From assembly GCF_017562075.2 (NCBI RefSeq), contig NC_054085.1, positions 14,969,222 to 15,033,221 of the forward strand: 64,000 nucleotides of DNA, given 5' to 3'. The notes beneath the pieces were generated by a model, which worked only from the letters and a program-made list of their open reading frames with translations, did not search any database and had not been told where the DNA came from. The translations under genes and the position numbers were made by a program. Positions within the stretch are counted from its first letter, which is position 1. Every line of letters starts with the position of its first letter. Shown piece by piece: positions 48,540-63,510 of this stretch. The DNA comes from Anopheles merus (Eukaryota; Arthropoda; Insecta; Diptera; Culicidae).

Positions 48540-51500
48540 AGCCAGTTACATCTTCATCTGCAGACGGCCGCTGCTGCCAGCTCCCTGTACCCGCCCGGCT
48601 CTTCCCTGGGAAAGGATTTTATTTATGAGTGATGATTTGTTGGAATTTTACTGCAGAAATGGGCGACACTGTCCTGCGGTTGCCACCGGTTGCATTCGGC
48701 AGGGTCGTCTGCTCACCCCTCGCATGGTCGTTTGCCTTTACATGCTCCGTGCGCATGTAGATCGTGCCGTGTGTATATGTGTACCTCTGATGCAGAGCGC
48801 GTACTGACGTTGACGTGTTTTTCGTGTTGATTTATGTGGTTCAGATTTTATTTCTTCTCCTGTCTCCGCATTGCGCACCAGAGAGAATGGGTGTGTGTGT
48901 GTGTGCGGGGTGGTTTGCATTAGGGTAACACACAGTGGGTTGAGATGGATATGTGTGTGTGTGTTTGTTTTGTTTTACTTGCGTAATTTGGTAAAGCATC
49001 ATCAAATGCATTCAGGATTGTTTGAGAAGCGGCTGCCGCTTGGGACCCATGGTAATGCAATAAAACGATTATCTTGGGGAACTTATGACGTCGTGAAGTT
49101 TTATAGTGGTAGCCGCGGTGCATTACCTTGATTAGAAAGGAGTGGAGTTATTTTTATAACAATAATTTCTCTCTTTTTCTTCCTTCAAGTGTAGCTTTGC
49201 GGATTCAAGTAATGCACAAATGCCTAACTGCAACGCTGGTTGGGCACCCCCTGAGAAGATGATGTCTCTCCTTTTACTTGTCTACAAAAGCCCCGTTGCA
49301 CAAATGTGTCCCACAAACGGTGATTATAAATGCGATCATCGCCACCATGGCACGTTGGAGACGAACCCACAACGCACAGACACACGCGCGCGCGGGATAA
49401 AACGGAAACTGCATTCAAAGTGCACCATAACCATAATCTAAAGTGCGCGCGTCTGCGTATGCAAAAGATCGCCATCATCTTATGGCGAATGCATCTTGGT
49501 GCGCGCGAGAGAACGGTGGCCCGTTTTTGGCTTCAACAATCAAGTCAGGTATTTTTCGCAACCGGGCAGCGGCAAGGTCTTCCCCGATGCCGCACATAGA
49601 TTGTGACGTTGGTTCTTTATGGAGCCGCGTGTTTTGCTGTCTTAGGTTGGCTTAGCGGCGGTGCACTTGGGGATCTTTACATTCAAGGAGGGAGAAGGGG
49701 CAGAGCACCCTGTAGACGACGACGACTAGGTGACTGCCGAGCGATTTGCTACGGCTTTTTCGCTTTGTGTGCTGTGCACCTATGCAATAAAATGTCTCGA
49801 TGGGGGCACCGAGAAAAGAAGCGGGTTGAATGAAGATGTCTTCGCAATTGTTGAATACCTTGGAGAAATGTTGGAGGAATTTCTTGCGCTCGTGTAGTCG
49901 CTGAACGGATCATTTTACAAACATTGATGAACTTTATTATACTCATTTTATCTTTGTTAGGTGTATATCAAAGTAATGATGGTATAGCTTCAAAATTAAT
50001 TGCTTGTTGTACATTTATTGTGCCATTTCATGTTTCAAGAGTTGAACAGATACTAGTATAATGCGAGCGAAAGGGAAGAATTAGCAAACGTATTTTAATG
50101 ACAGCTGCGATTGCAACAAGTGCTCAGGGGGCGATGCGTGATTAGAATTAGATTTCCGTCGCAGTAGCAGACAAACCCAGCTCGTATACCACATCGCCGC
50201 TCGCGCACGCCACAGTTCAAAGGACGCACGTAGCGGAACCGCAAAAGCCACCGACACAGCAGCACGGTGGCAGTCGCTCGCGTCGCAACATACCAACAGC
50301 CAACCAGCTGGCTCAACCCACCAAACCCCGGCTGGAAGACGATCGGGCACCGCGCGCTGTAGCAAACTGCTGCCTGGTACGAGCCTTCCGGGAGCACGTG
50401 CGCGTGGCTAAATTATCTTTCCACCCTTTCCTATTCTTCCCTCTGCTTACTGTTACCATTTACCCTGCGCTAAGGTTGCGCAAGGTTCCGCTGCTCATTT
50501 CTTTGATTTACTTTAACACTCTTCGCACCACCCGTTCGTGCCGTGTTGCTGAGAGATGATGATCCCCTTTCCAATTTCCAATCACACACACACACCCACA
50601 GACCGAATCGATCAATCCGTTGAACCTCGCGCGTTCATTTCCAGCTGCTTAATTTAACATTTTCAATCGCGCACACCAGCCGGCAATCTGCTCCAAACGC
50701 AGGTTGATGTGTTTTCTGTAATGCATTCGATTCGGAGTGGCAAGATGTCGCCACACACAAGGGACAAGCTGCTGTTGTGGGTTATTGTGGTTTCTGTCGG
50801 TCTCCCCGGTGGCAATTTACCGCAGAGGATCGGGGCTGGGGATCCTCCAGCATATTTGACGTCACACCTGTCGCACGGAGTTCAGTTTATAAGGTGTGTG
50901 GACCTCCATCGCTGGTGGAACTAAATAGCAGAGGAAAACACGATACAGCGTAAAAGGAGTGTGTCGAATTTTGTTTTGACATGACTATTAGGGCGTTGAT
51001 GACAGTATGAAGGGGGCAATGTGTTTTTCAATATTTGAAGTTAACATCAATGTAGCTTAGCTTCAATTGCCTTGTTGTATTAATCAAACAATGTAATCGT
51101 GTTCGAGAACTTCAATCTGTACAGGTATTAACGTGCGATTTACACTCCGGAGCTTTAGTGCAAGTGGTAGCGTGTATGCTGTATCATTCATGAATATACT
51201 TGACCATGGATGGAATCTCATCTGGACAGCGCACGGGGCGACGGGGGGGAGGGAGGGGAATAAATAATTCCTCTGAATCCCGATGAACAATATCTTCAAT
51301 TTCCTGAAGAAGAATTTACTTAAAAGTATTCTTCTAAGCTTATAATTTGACCAAGACGAAACAAGTGTTTATGAATTTAAAAGATAGGGAATGAGAATTG
51401 AAGGAACAATTTGTAGAAATTGGTAGTTTTTTAATGTAAATAGGTTTTATTGTTTTATGATACCGTACTACTCAAGCATACTAACCAAAATGTTATCTAA

Positions 51501-53258
51501 TCATAATCTTCCATCAAAATGATTGTTCCTTCTCCCCCCTAAAACAGGTAACGGATCGTTGTTAGCCTTTCCTTTTTTTAAACATTCGCAAACATTTCTA
51601 TCGTGTGCTGGTTGATTGTTGGCGTTTTTTTCTGAGGGAATATTCCCCAAAACCACACAAAAAACGGTACCATACCTCTGAGATCACGGAGCAGGGCGAT
51701 CTTCCGGGGCCGTTTGATGTTTTTGCTCGGTCTATCCCCCTCATATCCCAGCTCCTACTATCATCCGCTGCGGATCAGCATGTTTTATGTGTGTCATTAT
51801 TGTTCGGTTTCTGGCGAGGACGCGCGCGCGCTACGACGACTATGGGTTTTGGGGTTGTCTTTTTCGAGGCTGGTGCTCGTCGCATGTCAACCTTAGCGCG
51901 CTGCATTTACGCAGGGAGTTCGGAGGAGGGAGGGTTGTGTCCTCGTTGCTTCCTTGCGCTTGTTGCGCTTGCCGCCTTGCCGGGCGAAACCATTTACGAG
52001 CCTTGCACTCATTATTTGGTGTGTGTTTTATGGCTTTTCTGAACTCGAAAATTGTTTTATGCAGCCGCTTGGCGATCGTTACCGTTCCGTTTCCTGTTCA
52101 CGGGAAGAGGGGGATATGTAGTCTCACCCTCCCCGCAAACAGGCAAAACTGGGGCCCATGTTGGCTTAATGGCGATCGCAAAGGAAATGTTTGTCGTGGT
52201 TGTTTTGTTGTTTGAAACAACAAAAAACAACAACAGTCAAACTGTTGAGGGTAAAGCATGTATTGTTTTGTTGTTAAAGGAGATATTTTTTATATCAAAG
52301 GAAGGAACTGTATTTGAATTTCCAGTAAAATAACAAGGCAATATAACTTGTTATTATGTAAGAGCAAATAACATTTTAAACAGCATGGTCATTTTACAAA
52401 TTTTAAAATAATATGGAATTCCTACAAAGATCTGTTTTATGGAACTTTCTTCCTTAAACAGCTAGTCTTACACAACTAATTAAAGATAAAGACAACGCTT
52501 CATACACATTCGACCGTTATTAGTGAAGGATGTATTGTACAAAAGATTGCACTTTCTTCTTACACTGCTGCTGCTGCTGCTGTTATCTGTCACAGACCGT
52601 TTATCAACCGTACGGCTCAAGCACATGATCAACCTTTCTTTGAACCCCCCCCCCCCTTCTTTCGCCCCCTCCCTTTGTTCTACTGGATGTGGTGCAATAA
52701 TAATTGTACCAACTTGCAGCGTGGCTGCTCCTCCGTGTCATGAGCGCTACCAAAAAGTCATGTACTATCGAAAACCGTTGACATTTCCTCACGTCACTGC
52801 CCTTGCCTTGTTTCGTGCTTAATCGTGCTTGCCCTTGGCGAAGCAGAAGGGGTAGCACCACCACCACCACCACCACCAGCCTTTCCAACCCTACCCCTGC
52901 AACGATTTAAGACGGTGGGGGGGTCAGCATTCCACGAGTTCATTCCTGTGGCTCGTGTCATTCGCCGCACGCAACACTATCTGCCCCACTATCTACGCCC
53001 CTCGGGGAGGATGATTTTTCGTTTTTGTGAAAAGCTGCTAAGAATGGCAGGAGGAGGAGAAGGAGGAGAAGAGTGTTGATGTAGTTCCTCTGTCTACCTC
53101 TTTCAGTAAAAATTTTCTTTGCAATCCCGCTGCAATCTGTCCGAGGAGGGGGACAATGATGCGCGGTTCACTCTCCTTTGTTACACCGTTGCCTGCGTTT
53201 GACAGATTGCATGATGTATTTTTGGCTTTCTTAAATTTATCTGCCGGCATTGTTTTGA

Positions 53259-53259
53259 C

Positions 53260-53318
<59 letters not shown>

Positions 53319-53333
53319 CTCTCTCGCTCTCTC
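53259..53333. repeat. C run followed by (TC)n microsatellite
   Basis: About twelve C followed by TC units, with one CC interruption near 53314; the pyrimidine-rich strand is the plus strand, opposite to the GA arrays of intron 1. Confidence 0.9.
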
Positions 53334-56300
53334 GGTATGACAACCCAAAATTTCTGAGCCTGATTTGTTTTATCCAGCTTGTTTTTTCGGCACTTTCTTG
53401 CGCAATTCTTAAACTACACAGCAATTAGCTCCGGTACTTCCTCTCGCTCGGCGGTACCGTTTGCTCTACAGCATGCTTTATCCGATTGTTTTACCTGCGT
53501 AGTACATCTCTCCTGGAGGTGGAAGTTTTTCCTTTGCCAGTGCCGTGTACTGGGAGGAACTTTCCTCGCTTTGTCAGGAAAACGGTAAAATGACCAAAAG
53601 TTTGCTCATTTACATAGGAGCAAAGGGGCAACAAGAAAAAATAAAGGCAACGTTAAACAATGGCACGAAACACGCGACACACCGCTCTCGAGTAGGGAAA
53701 AGTGCATTCCTTCGCTAGAGCAACGGTAGCTTATTTATTTACCCTTTAAATTACGGTTGCTGTAAAGATTTGTGCGAAGACCTTTGCTTTGAATTGCGGT
53801 GACCTGACCTGGAAGCAGTTTGAACTGTGTGTTTTTTTTCTATGTTTATGTTTTGGAATGGTGCTCATGAGCAAATCTGTGTAAGTGTGTTCTATAAAGT
53901 ACAACACAATACTTAAGATGTGGTTCATTTAATTTAGGTATATTAGAAATTAAAAGATTAAAGATTTATTGAGTCACAGCAGCTTATGGAATCATTTAAA
54001 TCATCTGTGGAACATAATGCATGGCTATTTCTGTCGTAAGAGTATTAAATTATCCAGTTTCTTAACCACAAAGTATTACTATTCCTGTGACATTTGTGGA
54101 CAAGCGATAGCGTAGAAAACAAATCATCTCAGGCAACAAATCAAGAACAGGAAACGAGTGTAAACAGCTCCATCAAAGTGATTAGTTCTCCTTGAGGAAC
54201 ATTTAAAACTGGATTAAACTGGCCCATCATCGTTTCACACCTTGTTTGCTGTGCGTGTGTGTGGGACGCATTCGGAAGCAGATGATGAGTGCCGGGTGTG
54301 GGTCACAACACTCGTTAAAGAAAGGGGATCTTGTTCGATGTTCGTTCAACAAATCTCCACGTGAGAAAAAAGAGGCTGCTTTTTAACACCTCTTTTCGAT
54401 TAGCCGCTTAGCCGGCGTGCGGCCACTTCCGGTTTACCGGCCAATCCCCTTGGTCCAACCGGTACACATGTGTGTTGACTTTTCTGGATGGTGTTAACAA
54501 AAAAAAACCCTCCTCTATTGAAAGCTTTAAAGAAGATCGCGGCTCTTAATCCACAAAACATCGTACCTATGCTCTCCACGCTAGCCCTGTTACCTCCTCT
54601 CGCTGCACTATCGATTTGTAGTGGATTAATTGATTCATCACTCAAGTGGTCCTCTTTCTCCGGGCATCAAGTGGTGGTGTTTTTAATTCCCTGCTTTCCG
54701 CTTTATTTCTATGTGTGTGTGTACTTTTTACAGAACAAATAAAACGAACGAGCAAACATCGAATTGAAGGAGAAGAAGAAAAAAACATGAATGAATATCT
54801 ACATACACACACATATACAGCCACTCTCTATTCGGTCGGTGGTTTGTATGTTTTGTCTACTCACCAAATAGATTGTGTTAGCTCAAGCTCTTCCTTACTT
54901 CTTTTCCTTGCACAGTTTCTCAATACTCGTTTTAAGCCTTGATTTTATTTTTCTACATTTGTTAGTTGCACCTGTATGCATTCCTGTTTTTTTTGTGCTG
55001 TTATCGTATTTTGTTGCTGCTGTGAACTTCTTCTGGGGGCTGGTCGTGGCGTGCCGAATCGCAATGATTCGCTGCTCCGGAAAGGTTAATCGTTACTGGA
55101 TCCTGCTAGATATATAGAAGCAAGCAAAGCAACTCATTCTTGGACCGCACAAAGCACTTCCTGTTCCTTTTAAACTGTTTCCTGTGGGTAGTAACGTTTC
55201 TTATGTTAATATTGTATTTTAAAAAGATGTTTTTTCTCTATTCGGATGGAACTTATACAATGCTAGGAACCCTGCAGAACTCGGAAACAGTATTTGGAGC
55301 TTCCTAGTGACGTTATTATTGATCTCTACTTTACAAAACAGTCCTCCGATGCACCAAGGGCGGACATAATGCGATTAAGATCAACGCGGGACTCAAGATA
55401 AGATGACATTTCCTACAACAGGCAGCACTATGGAGCTTTATGTGACTTGGAATCATCCTGGCTTTAATGTTTCTTGTCTGCATCTGGTTTTATATCACTT
55501 CAGATTCTTTTTAGATGTTTATACATCGACGTGACTTCTTTTTTCAGTCGTTAACATACTCCTTTTTTACCTTCAATCATTTCGCAAAGTGTTGCGAGGG
55601 ATCAACCCGAGCACTTTCCAAGTTGTTTTTACTTTCTTTTTATTGCATGATGCTGCTGGCCCGAAAATTGACGGCTCCCCTAACCCTTATCGAATACGCC
55701 ACATCCGCATCGGTCAAACTGTGAACTGGATTAATTATTCATCAGCCGTAGTAGGGTGAGCACATCAACTCACCCATAACCTTTATCTTCACTGTTCTGT
55801 CGGTCCGATTTCAACTCGTCCAAATCACCACAGAGCTCTGGGGAAGAGGTGCGGTGGATGGATGAGGAATAGGTACACACAGAAACGGGTCACTTCAACG
55901 GGCAGAGTTAAAGTGTTTTGACCCATTCGCTGTCAGCGCTGTCAACGAGAAAAAGAGGGACTTTTCACGGCCGGCCAGTGTTGGGACGGGGTTAAAGGAT
56001 TTGATTGATTTAGGGTTCGTCGCCAACGTCGCTAACGTCGTCGACCGACTTCTGTTGGCCAGAAGAGTCAAATGTGATCAAAACATAGGCTTTTGCTTTT
56101 TTTTCTCTCTATTTAGAGCTACGCAAATAAGTCATACAACCAAAAGGACATGCTCCGAACTTTTGGGCCAATTTAACAAGGATTCATTTTCGATCGACCA
56201 CCGTCAGAACTCGTCCGAGCGCAGCGTGAAGCGTAGGGCGACATGGAACGCTCTTGCCGGGACTGGTACACGATAACATCTTACCGGATAGCAAGAACTC

Positions 56301-59300
56301 GCCCAAGAATTGAGCAGGTAGCGATGGAGACCAAAAAAAAAACTCCCTCAGGGACCTAAAAGACACTGTCGACTGAAAGATGTTAATCTGCGTTGCTTTG
56401 CGATATTCCTTTACGGTTGATTAATGATGTTCATGATCCACTCCGGTTGTCCGTCGCTGGTGTAATTCGTCAACGCAGGACGAATCATTGGATTGGATGA
56501 TTAAGTAAGGACCATGGTTTTGGTCAGTGATGTCTAGTTTTGTCTGGACTGTCACCTTCCCCTTCAGGAAGGTAATTATTCGTTAATCGAGTGAGAAAAA
56601 AGAGACCACGCCGTGAGGGGAATGAAAACGGTCTCACCCCGATCTCCGCCGAGATTGAGATAAAAATGGGAATCGGGGACCCGGGAACATGGGATATGGG
56701 ATGACAGAAGTCAATCACACTAACGGTGGCGCTACTGGAGTAGGAACGCCGGGGAAAAGGTAAATATTAGGAGTTGAGAATGTTTAATTGACCTCATTTG
56801 TTTCCAACCGGACAGTCTGAAGCGTCCATTAGGGCCATTTAGGAGCGTTAAAAAGTGAAGCAATTCAAAAATCCTGGAATTTAGATATGAAGGATTTCGT
56901 GGAATTTCGCTATCGATTGAGTGGATATCTCGACCTCCTTTTGCGACACAGTTCCTCGGCTAGAAGCCTAGTAATGAGCGAGGTAAGGGCAATAAAAATA
57001 CATAAAAATATTGTTTCTCAGTTGTAATTACCATTTTGCCGCTTGACATTCGTGTCGCGGAGACTCGCGGCCCGAAAGCGGGACCTGGCCACTCCTGGAT
57101 CGCCCAAAAATCTCAATCACGTTTGCGAATAAATCGTACTTTAAGTGTGAGTGGATAAAAATGTGACCATTCGTCCGGTCGTCTGTCGTAAATGAGACAA
57201 CGCGGAAGAGTTAAGACGTGGGACAAACTTTTTTTGGGGGGAGAACTGGTATCTTGCCACTCCCTACTTCCATCTCAATCGGCAAAACCATGCACCAAGC
57301 AGCAACCACACACCAATCTGTGCTTGATTGTACGTGTGGTTTTGTTCTGCTTACGACAGGCACATACACATCTTTTCGGATCATATCTGGTCTGAAATAT
57401 GGTTCCACTAAATGGTTCCACACGATTTGCAGATGCTTAAAATGCGTACACGATCACGGGCGGCTCGCGTTTTGCGCGTTAATGGCGACATCGGCGCGTA
57501 TGACCGCCAGAGGACCAGAGTACATATGCACACACACTCGAGAGCAAGCGATGCGATTTAGATCTCATCATGTTGAGCTGGAATTTTTTGTTGTTTTTTT
57601 TTGTTGACCTGATCATCCGCCTACTGCTTCACAGAGGTAGGAATTGCATTTGATTCTTGTTGTTTGAATGACGCAGCAGCTGCACCAGAGGAATAAATTA
57701 AGGTCGAGCACGGAAGGGGTGCATATAACTGGGCTTTTCAAGGCAGCTCAATGTTATGAAGGAAGGTTATTATAGAATTTGCCTTAAATAAGGCTCAATT
57801 TAGTACATTCTTGATCCTTGAAGTAGTTTTTCTTTGGTTCAAATATTGATACTAACGACATTAATTTAGTTGAAGCGTATAACTATAAGATATAAATAGT
57901 CTACAACGCGAAATTTTCGTGATAGGTGGATCATACATTTTTTAATAGAAATGTTTCAATAGATATTTGAGATAAAGTTGCTCTTAAGCACTGAATTACT
58001 GTCGTACAAGGCACAGGACGCCATCACCTGGATACGAGTAGTGCTGCAGAGCTCTATTGTTGCAGGTCAGCTTGAGGATCTGCTCGAAATTCTTGAAAAA
58101 CCCTCATCTCTAGCCCATTATCTTACAACATTATCTCAAAAACGGTTTTTGTGATTGCGTGCGATGCTAACAAATGGAAAGAAAAACCTTTCCTTTTTTG
58201 CTGCCAACTAAAACTGCAGAAAATCTCCACCTCACCGTAGAATGGATGGCCTTTTCCGGTCGAGATAAAATCCTACCCCGTTGCTGTGTGTGCGCACGCC
58301 TTTTGTCCCATGGCCCATGGCGGATCATTTGGTTTCATTGTTTTTCCGCCAATTTCCTGACCAAACGATGGCGGCGAGTCCACGCTAAACTCGTTCCGGT
58401 GCGGGTTCCGAACAATCGTGGAGCGTGGATTGCAAAACAGAACTCTGGAGTGGCGGGTCCGCAGAGAAGGGGGTTGTAATGAATGGCGTTGTTTTTCTGC
58501 TCGCCAAGGTAGGAAGGAAGGGACGGCTTTAATTTATAGGGCTAAATATCCGCCCAAGGATCCGGTGCTTCGCTGGGTTTAGTTTGAATGGGAGGTTTTT
58601 GCGCCACCGTATCCGGATATCCGGCCACTCACGGACTGCGCTGTGCGCTCGCACACAAATTAGCCCAAATAATGGTCCAGCGGCACGAATTTGGGTGGTT
58701 GCTGGGACTGCCGCAAGAGATTTCAACGCTCGCCCCTTCTTCAGTTTCAGTCGCTCGAAAAGCGTGCGCACGGAGGACGGCACTCGAAACGAGCTCGTTC
58801 GAAATATTAACAAAAAACCCACACCTGCAAGGGAGAGATCTTGCTTTTCGTTCCAGCCGCAGGGAGAAGCTCTCCTAACGTTGGCACTCACCCGGCAAAA
58901 CAACCACATGTTGCTTCTAAACGCCAACTGAGGGGCTGTAAATAAAGAGTGCCCCAAGTACATAACAACAACCGTTTGCCGGTGTGTCCTGCTGCGTGTG
59001 CGTCCGTTCGTCTTCCTTTTTTGAAAATTCGAGCAAACGACCAGCCCCGTCCGTGCGAGCGAGAGTGAAGAGGCGCTACTGCAAAAAGGCGTGGCCTAAA
59101 AGTCGAGCAGCGACAACGCGCTGCGGTGCTGCTGCTACTGCTGCTGTTGTGTACCTTTGCGCTGGGTGGAGCTACAGGGTGACGATGATGATGGCGCAAA
59201 CTCGAATTTCGTTACCTTTTCTGTAAAATAAGGATAACAAAAAGAGTAAAGAAAAAAAAAACAAACAACGCTGCGGTTCAGCAAATGCAAATTGGTGCAA

Positions 59301-62300
59301 ATGCCACACACACACAAAGCCCGTCCAGCGTTTGTTCGGAGTCAATTTTGGGGCGAAAATCACTGCGAATAGTAGCAACACGATTGCAATGCTGGTGCTG
59401 TTCATTAGCAAACTGTTTTTTTTTTGTTTGTAGCGGACAACATCTCTTCGCGATTTTTGCTAATTGATTGACAGTTGGATGCGTAAAGTTGCGTGCAGGC
59501 TCTCTGCCCTCTGTCTTTGAGACTCTTTGGTTGAACGCGATTTGCATAATGTAGATTGACTATGCAAGTTGACCTATGACCTAGGCAGGTAGATCATGGC
59601 AAAATACGATGCAATGCATCTGTTGCATCACATTTGAATTAGTAATACGACTTTATCGGAATTCTGAGGAAAAGATAGTCTCGCAAGAGTTGAATTCTTA
59701 TAAATAATTATATCATTTTGCAGCTTGTGGAGAAACATGCACGATGATCTACTTAACTGGAGCAAAGTATTTTCCGAAAAACTGTAAGATAGATGACTAT
59801 AATTATGTATTTCGTGTTGCATTCAATTTTTGCTGTAAAGTAGAATAGTGTCTTAGCTTATTTGAACATTGTTAAACAGAACTTCAAACCTTTAGCGCGA
59901 ATAAAGCCTCCAATCCTTTGACAAAGTGTGCCAACTTCTCAAGATATAGTAAACAATATTTGTTCCAAGTGTAAGCTCTTCAAATTTATAGACAAATACT
60001 GCCTATTAATGTTTAAAATAGAGGGTTTAAATTGTAATAAAACAGCAAAGTTGCATATAATTGTGCTTTGCCCTCCAAGGTAATTAACACAACTATCGTA
60101 CGTTGCGCACAAAAAGCGCCAAGCCTTAATATCAGGTGACAAAATGTACTGCTTTAACCTCAAAATAGCGTACAACATGCTACATTTCAATTGTCAACGC
60201 TGTGCCACACCACCGTCAATCCGGCAGCCACACAGCACAGAGAACACATAAAGTACATTTAGTTGCAACTTTTCACCTCCCGCACGTCCATTGCTCCATA
60301 AGGTTGATTTGGTGACTTTTTAATTGAAATTACGATGTGTGTGTGTGTGTGTGTGCAATGGAATAAATTGTTTCCCTGTGTCTGAAAGTGTCTCTGTTGG
60401 ATCGTGTTGGTGTATGTATCTCTATTTTTGGGGACAAAAATACACCACTGTGTGGCAGCAAAAGTAGTGAACACCAACAGTAAGTGGAACTTATTTTTCG
60501 GACAGTGAGGGAAAGAGAGTGTGTATCGCAGCCGCATGTCCTCCCCTGGTCCCCTGAATTGCACACAGACAACAAAATTTCGATACAAATGGGAAAATAT
60601 TGTACATTTTCGCCCACCAATAGATTTCGGTGGCCGGGAGAGACATGACACGTATCGTAGCAGCAGCAGACGCCACCGTGTGGTAAATGCATTCATCTGC
60701 CCGTGCACATTTAAATTCAACCAAAAACGATCTGTGTGTGTGTGCATGGAGGGCGAACACAGCGGACGGCTGAAAGGGCTGTCCATCACCAAGGGATAAA
60801 AAAGGGCAGAATCACAATTGAAATCAGTATCCGGAGTGGTTTTGCAAATTGAAGCAACACATATTCACACACACACGCACACACACCCTGGTTGGTTTTG
60901 ACGTGGGCAGAAACAGTTCCCAGTTCCCGTTGACATGTTGTGCACGCAGAGGCGGCAGAGGGATAGGAACGGTTATGAATATTTCATTTCGTTCACCGAA
61001 ATCAGAAACACGTAGAACGAAGCAGCAGAATTGTGGGCAGAGAAAAATCCAAAACCCCCAAAGCAGAAGAGGAGCGGTACGCGGTGGAAAATCGGAGAAA
61101 ACCACGGCGGACAGTTTTGTTGGGGTTTTCGGTATAAGTTGCGGTGCCGTGACGGGTTAGCCTGAACGGTTGTGGGAGTTGTTTAGCTGTTTTTTGGCTT
61201 CCGAGAGCTTGTGGTGGAGTATTGATATTGATTTTTCATTTAAATCAGTTCGAAATTGCATCTAGAAGTTTGTTTGCAACAAGTTGCAGTTGGCTAATTT
61301 TGATACTGCAACAGATAAATCTTTCAAATATTTGAACAAATTTTCCCAAAATTTAACTTTATAATTTTCAATCTTCCATCTACAATACAAATATCTCTGT
61401 GTGTCATTGAGTTTACAGTAAAAACCAAAAGTGCTGTTCGAAGGAGGAAAAATACCCCAAAACTGACAGCCGAAATTGAAATTTAATTCACCTTCAATCC
61501 AAAATGGCCGCCAATTTGCCAAAGGGTCCGTCCTGTACTAATGCCAGACAAAAAGCATTCATTCTTTTCTTTAAGATTTTTTCACCTTTCAAACAAACCA
61601 AACCGCAAAACCAATCCCTTCGACGAAAACGAGCCATCGGATCACGGAAACGTGAAATCTGTCGGCGTAATTTAATCCTTGGTCTCTCTCTCTCTCTTTC
61701 TCTCGCTGCCAATTGGCGACTGGCAGTTCCTGAAGGCGCTGTTACCTGCCTTGGTTTTTTTTTGGTAAGAACTGTGCAGTTCCCTTTGGTTTGCGCCCTT
61801 TCAACAATTAAGCCTTTTTTTGTTTGATTGTTGCGCGAAATGAATCCGCTAACCGTCTTTTTTCCGCGGCAAATGCAATTGGTGAAACAAAACAAAAAAA
61901 AAACAGAAACGAAAGCCGCCATTTCTAACTAAAGGATACTGGCAGGAAAAAGGATTTCCTGTTCACTGTTGTTTTGGGACGAAATCCTTTCCCATTCTTT
62001 TATGCCATTCGATCGCGATTCCATTTCAAGAAGAAAGTTGAGTTATAAAAGCTCTTATGATAATAATGTATAATTATATATACCCTCGGGTGTGCTGGCA
62101 GTGCCCTACCGGGAGTGTCCTGTGTGATAAAAGCACCCAAAAATCCAGCTCATTCCTCCCATTCCCCGTAGAATGCTCACAAAGTCCCCAGAATGTCCCT
62201 TTGTTTGCTCTGTCTTTGACTAATTGTCACCTGCGAGTGAAAACAGGACGACCGGACTGTGTTCTGTTCGGCGGCTAGGACTCACCGGCCGTTCAGCCCT

Positions 62301-62429
62301 CAGTGTGTGTTGTGTGCATGCCAGCAACACCATTGGGCAAGCGAAAGGTGAACCCAAAGGCCCCGTTCTCTGCTTGCTTCATTTATTTTGTTTATATTTA
62401 TCCACACCGTACATAAGCCAAGCGCAAGC

Positions 62430-63510
62430 GGAAAGGAGAACAGCTGGGGCAGAGGGGGGGAGGGGTGCTGTGGCACCACGCAACAACATTTCAACCCTCT
62501 CGATGGCACCAACCCACCACCACTGCACTACAATGGCGTCTCGGGCGGTATCTCGGGGCGTAAGGGAGATCTCCATCTCGGTTGCGCTCCGTGCGCGCCC
62601 GTACGCCAATCGCAATCGCGCTGTCTCGCTCGCCGTTTGCGCGCCACACGGGCGCTCTCGTTCGCTCTCCCAAAAGCGGTTAGGAGCAACGGCAGCAGCA
62701 GCAGCACAATACACACACTCGCAGCACGCATCGAACGAATCGGTGTATGGGCGCGAACCCCGGGCGAGACCGAGGGCCAAAAACCCGGCACACCGATTCG
62801 TGGTGCGCGTCGTCGGCAACGCTTTGGTGGCGTTCGCGTCCCAACAGGGCTCTCATTCACCTTTCGGCAAGGTTTAGGTGATGATGTTGCGCTTCGCTCT
62901 CCGGTCTATGCTGCTGCTGCTGTCTGCTGCTGCCTGCTAGAGCCCGGGGATACACCACCTTGGCTATCCTGTATATCGAGCTGGGTGACCTGTGAATGTG
63001 TGCGTTGTTGTATGTGTGTGTATGTGTGTGTGTTGATGTGTGATACACAAGTGATGCTGCAGAGTGACTTCAACGGTGGCGTGTTCCGTTTGAGCGATTG
63101 ATCAAAATTTTGCTGGGGAAAAAACAAAATTTGATTTTTCTCGATTTTTTCCCCATTTTCCCGAAAACCATCAGTGTCCTTATTTTGGGTGCCCTCGGTC
63201 GCGCGTTGCCTTTGTGTGTGTGTGTGTTGTTTTGTTAGCAGTTTTACTACAAGTGATCTCGTGAGTGTTTCTTAGTGAATTTGTTTTAATATTTTACCAA
63301 TGTTACTGTTACTTTGTTCCGCGTGTTGTGATTTGTGTTCGTTGTGAACGTTTACGAGTTCGTTGTGAAGCGCCTTTTTGCCTCATTTTTTGCTTGGCCC
63401 ATCATGTTGTGGGTGCGTGCAGGTGGTCCCGCCTTGTTCTGTTACAACGATTCGGTACTGTGCTGTGTTTCCGTGTGCACTGTGAACCCCGTGCGCCTCG
63501 CTCCGTTGCG
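62430..63510 (+). promoter_or_regulatory. ush: Candidate second promoter and 5' UTR of the FOG-type gene
   Basis: GC-rich, CpG-containing sequence at 62.44-62.85 kb followed by GT-rich and AT-rich sequence. An initiator-like TCAGTG at 63171-63176 is followed by GGTCGCG at 63197-63203, similar to a downstream promoter element but about three bases from the ideal spacing. Overlapping frames of 217 and 237 codons here look compositional rather than real: they do not resemble proteins and do not join the exon at 63511. Confidence 0.35.

Larger units (their letters stand above)
32464..63510 (+). other. ush: Intron 3 of the FOG-type gene (part), with nested features
   Basis: This is 31 kb with no further FOG exon that I can recognise; no C2H2 or C2HC zinc-finger motif appears in any plus-strand frame. 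It contains a SINE (37762-37942), a candidate small gene (48348-48539), and simple repeats: GCT at 38391-38417, CA at 40196-40217, a TACG palindromic run near 43948-43966, GCT at 52566-52582, CCA at 52857-52878, C/CT at 53259-53333 and GT at 60336-60354. A GC-rich stretch at 62.4-63.1 kb precedes the alternative first exon. Elsewhere I see nothing supportable. Confidence 0.6.

Noticed and set aside
54875..55117. Hydrophobic 80-codon frame resembling a membrane protein
   Set aside because: The start is not ATG. The hydrophobicity comes from T-rich DNA (TTT, CTT, GTT codons), low GC3, and no splice or start context; unlike the 48348 frame.
62224..63101. Overlapping 217- and 237-codon plus-strand frames and 146- and 110-codon minus-strand frames
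   Set aside because: Several frames are open at once in GC-rich sequence, which points to composition. None resembles a known domain or joins the 63511 exon in frame. Kept only as a possible promoter region.
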